A DNA stretch of 64,000 nt. Source: Blastococcus sp. VKM Ac-2987. Lineage in GTDB: Bacteria; Actinomycetota; Actinomycetes; Mycobacteriales; Geodermatophilaceae. The notes below the pieces were generated by a model. That model made no database searches. It was given only the letters and a program-made list of their open reading frames with translations, and was not told the origin of the DNA. The translations under genes and the position numbers were made by a program. Shown piece by piece: positions 62,509 through 64,000 of this stretch. The stretch is from the NCBI RefSeq assembly GCF_026967805.1, contig NZ_JAPVBG010000002.1, positions 114,530 to 178,529 of the forward strand, written 5' to 3'. Every line of letters starts with the position of its first letter. The stretch's first letter is position 1.

Positions 62509-63926
62509 GCTCGGCCGTCCTCGAATCGGTCGCTGTTGGCCGGTCCGACCATGGACTCGGCGTCGTGGCCGGAACCGGCCCGGACGGCCCGGAACGTCCC
62601 GGTGTCGACCTTGTCGAAGGTGGCGTGCAGGTCCAGTTCGGCCTCGATGACGCGCGCCAGGCGGCGCACCCCTTCGCGGATCTGGTCCGGCTCCGGGTAG
62701 CAGTAGGACAGCCGCATGTACTCCTGGCCGCTGCCATCGGCGTAGAACCCGATCCCCGGCACGTAGGCCACCAGCGACCCCACGGCGCGGGGCTGCATGA
62801 GCTTGGCGTCGAGACCGGCGGGCAGCTTCAGCCAGACGTAGAACCCGCCGTACGGGTGGGTCCAGGTGGTGCCGGCCGGCATCATCGCCTCGAGGGACTC
62901 CAGGCAGGCGTCCCGTCGCTCGCGGTACAGCTCGGCGAACAGCTTGATCTGCTCCCGCCAGGGTTGGGTGTCCAGGTAGCGGGCGACCGCGTACTGGGTC
63001 AGCGACGGCGGGCAGAGGACCTGCGCCTCGGTGGCCAGGACCAGCTTCTCGCGGACCGCCAGCGGGGCGAGGACCCAGCCGACGCGCAGCCCCGGGGAGA
63101 AGGTCTTGGAGAACGAGCCGAGGTAGATGACCCGCTGGGCGTCCCGCGCGCGCAGCGCGCGCATCGGCTCCTGCTCGAAGCCCAGCAGCCCGTAGGGGTT
63201 GTCCTCGATGATGAGCAGGTCCCAGCGCTCGGCGATCGCCATGATCGCCTCGCGGCGCGGCTCGGAGAGCGTGACGCCGGCCGGGTTGTGGAAGTTGGGC
63301 ACCGTGTAGAGGAACTTCACCCGGTCGCCGGCGGCGCGGCAGGCGACCAGCGCCTCCTCGAGGGCCTCGGGGACCAGCCCGTCGTCGTCCATGGCCACGT
63401 GCCGGACGCGCGCCTGGGCGGCCTGGAAGACGCCGAGAGCCCCCACGTAGGACGGACCCTCGGCGAGGATGACGTCGCCCGGGTCGCAGAAGACACGGGT
63501 GACCAGGTCGAGGCCCTGCTGGGAGCCCACGGTGACGACGACCTCGCTGGGTGAGGCGTCGGTGATGCCCTCGAGCGCCATGACGTCGCAGATCCGCTCG
63601 CGCAGCCGCGGGTCGCCCTGACCCGAGCCGTACTGCAGCGTCTGCGCGCCCATCCCTGAGACCAGGTCGCCGATCATCGAGCCGACGGCGTCCAGCGGGA
63701 GGGCGGTGACGGCGGGCATGCCGCCGGCGAGGGAGACCACCTCGGGACGGCTCACCACGGAGAACAGCGCCCGGATCTCCGAGCTCTTCATCCCGTGCGT
63801 GCGTGCTGCGTACCGGTCGGCCAGCGGGTCGAGCCGCGGATGCCGCGGCGCGGGATGGGGGTGCGCACCAGGGTGCGCCCCCTGCTGTCCGGGACCGGCA
63901 GGCGTGCCGGGCGGGAGGGTGGCCAC
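62505..63926 (-). CDS. PLP-dependent aminotransferase (LysN/2-aminoadipate type)
   Basis: The protein is 473 residues long from GTG 63926. It begins with a Pro/Gly/His-rich region of 35 residues. The conserved part opens LADRYAARTHGMKSSEIRAL and VVSLAGGMPAVTALP. The PLP lysine is in YLGSFSKTFSPGLRVGW and NPAGVTL holds the cofactor Asn. The similarity is to the MocR-aminotransferase-like branch (without the GntR domain), related to 2-aminoadipate transaminases. The gene overlaps the ligase gene by four bases, and possibly produces its substrate. The start is uncertain; ATG 63791 would remove conserved residues. Confidence 0.85.
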   Translation of the reverse strand: MATLPPGTPAGPGQQGAHPGAHPHPAPRHPRLDPLADRYAARTHGMKSSEIRALFSVVSRPEVVSLAGGMPAVTALPLDAVGSMIGDLVSGMGAQTLQYGSGQGDPRLRERICDVMALEGITDASPSEVVVTVGSQQGLDLVTRVFCDPGDVILAEGPSYVGALGVFQAAQARVRHVAMDDDGLVPEALEEALVACRAAGDRVKFLYTVPNFHNPAGVTLSEPRREAIMAIAERWDLLIIEDNPYGLLGFEQEPMRALRARDAQRVIYLGSFSKTFSPGLRVGWVLAPLAVREKLVLATEAQVLCPPSLTQYAVARYLDTQPWREQIKLFAELYRERRDACLESLEAMMPAGTTWTHPYGGFYVWLKLPAGLDAKLMQPRAVGSLVAYVPGIGFYADGSGQEYMRLSYCYPEPDQIREGVRRLARVIEAELDLHATFDKVDTGTFRAVRAGSGHDAESMVGPANSDRFEDGRA

Positions 63927-64000
63927 CTTGGAGAGTCTAGGCGGCCCCGGCCGACCGGCCGCGCGCAACACGTCAGAGGACGGACTGTTCAGTCACGGGG

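Overview
The window is about 64 kb of very GC-rich DNA with the gene order of an actinobacterial chromosomal replication origin. The right half reads gyrA-gyrB ... dciA-recF-gnd-dnaN-[oriC]-dnaA, then rpmH-rnpA-yidD-yidC-khpB-rsmG-parA-parB on the other strand. The left half carries the linked cell-wall kinase locus fhaA-fhaB-pstP-rodA-pbpA-pknA-pknB, followed by trpG, a DUF881 gene, crgA, a PH-domain gene, a rhomboid gene and ppiA. Composition, short intergenic spaces, many GTG starts and the gene set suggest a high-GC soil or rock actinomycete, possibly Geodermatophilaceae (Blastococcus, Geodermatophilus, Modestobacter). That family assignment is inference. I see no rRNA operon, prophage, insertion sequence or CRISPR array.

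Layout. Positions 1-21 kb are mixed housekeeping and accessory genes: the start of cinA, two tandem membrane Ser/Thr kinases, an enoyl-CoA hydratase relative, GntR and TetR regulators, three unrelated phosphoester-hydrolase folds side by side, a PRC-barrel stress protein, a transaminase/omega-amidase pair, MOSC and mutarotase genes, an ECF sigma operon, a small lipoprotein, GNAT and acyl-CoA dehydrogenase. Positions 22.5-32 kb hold tRNA-Leu(CAG) and the division/cell-wall operon, in which several genes overlap by 1-4 bases. Positions 32-39 kb hold trpG/pabA, DUF881, crgA, a thiolase, PH-domain, rhomboid and ppiA genes, tRNA-Ala(TGC), the DLW-39 micro-gene, tRNA-Ile(GAT) and a DUF3566 gene. Positions 39-52.5 kb hold the gyrase genes, a three-gene accessory block (SDR, ABC exporter, Pro-rich protein) and dciA-recF-gnd-dnaN. 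OriC lies at 52.45-53.37 kb. From 53.4 to 61.4 kb come dnaA and then ribosomal protein L34, RNase P protein, membrane insertase, RNA-binding, rRNA methyltransferase and ParAB genes. The window ends with a D-Ala-D-Ala-ligase-like gene and a PLP aminotransferase.

How the genes fit together. The window joins initiation (DnaA, oriC, DnaN, DciA, RecF, gyrase), origin segregation (ParA, ParB and six dispersed parS-like palindromes, two of them in front of parA) and polar growth/division (RodA-type polymerase, PbpA, PknA/PknB, PstP, FhaA/FhaB, CrgA). Genes near oriC mostly run away from it on both arms. The pkn/rodA locus is the main exception: it is transcribed toward oriC, against the expected fork.

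Several convergent or operon-end positions carry long, nearly perfect hairpins that I annotate as terminators. All positions and motifs were read by eye. Family names come from motif recognition, not database searches.
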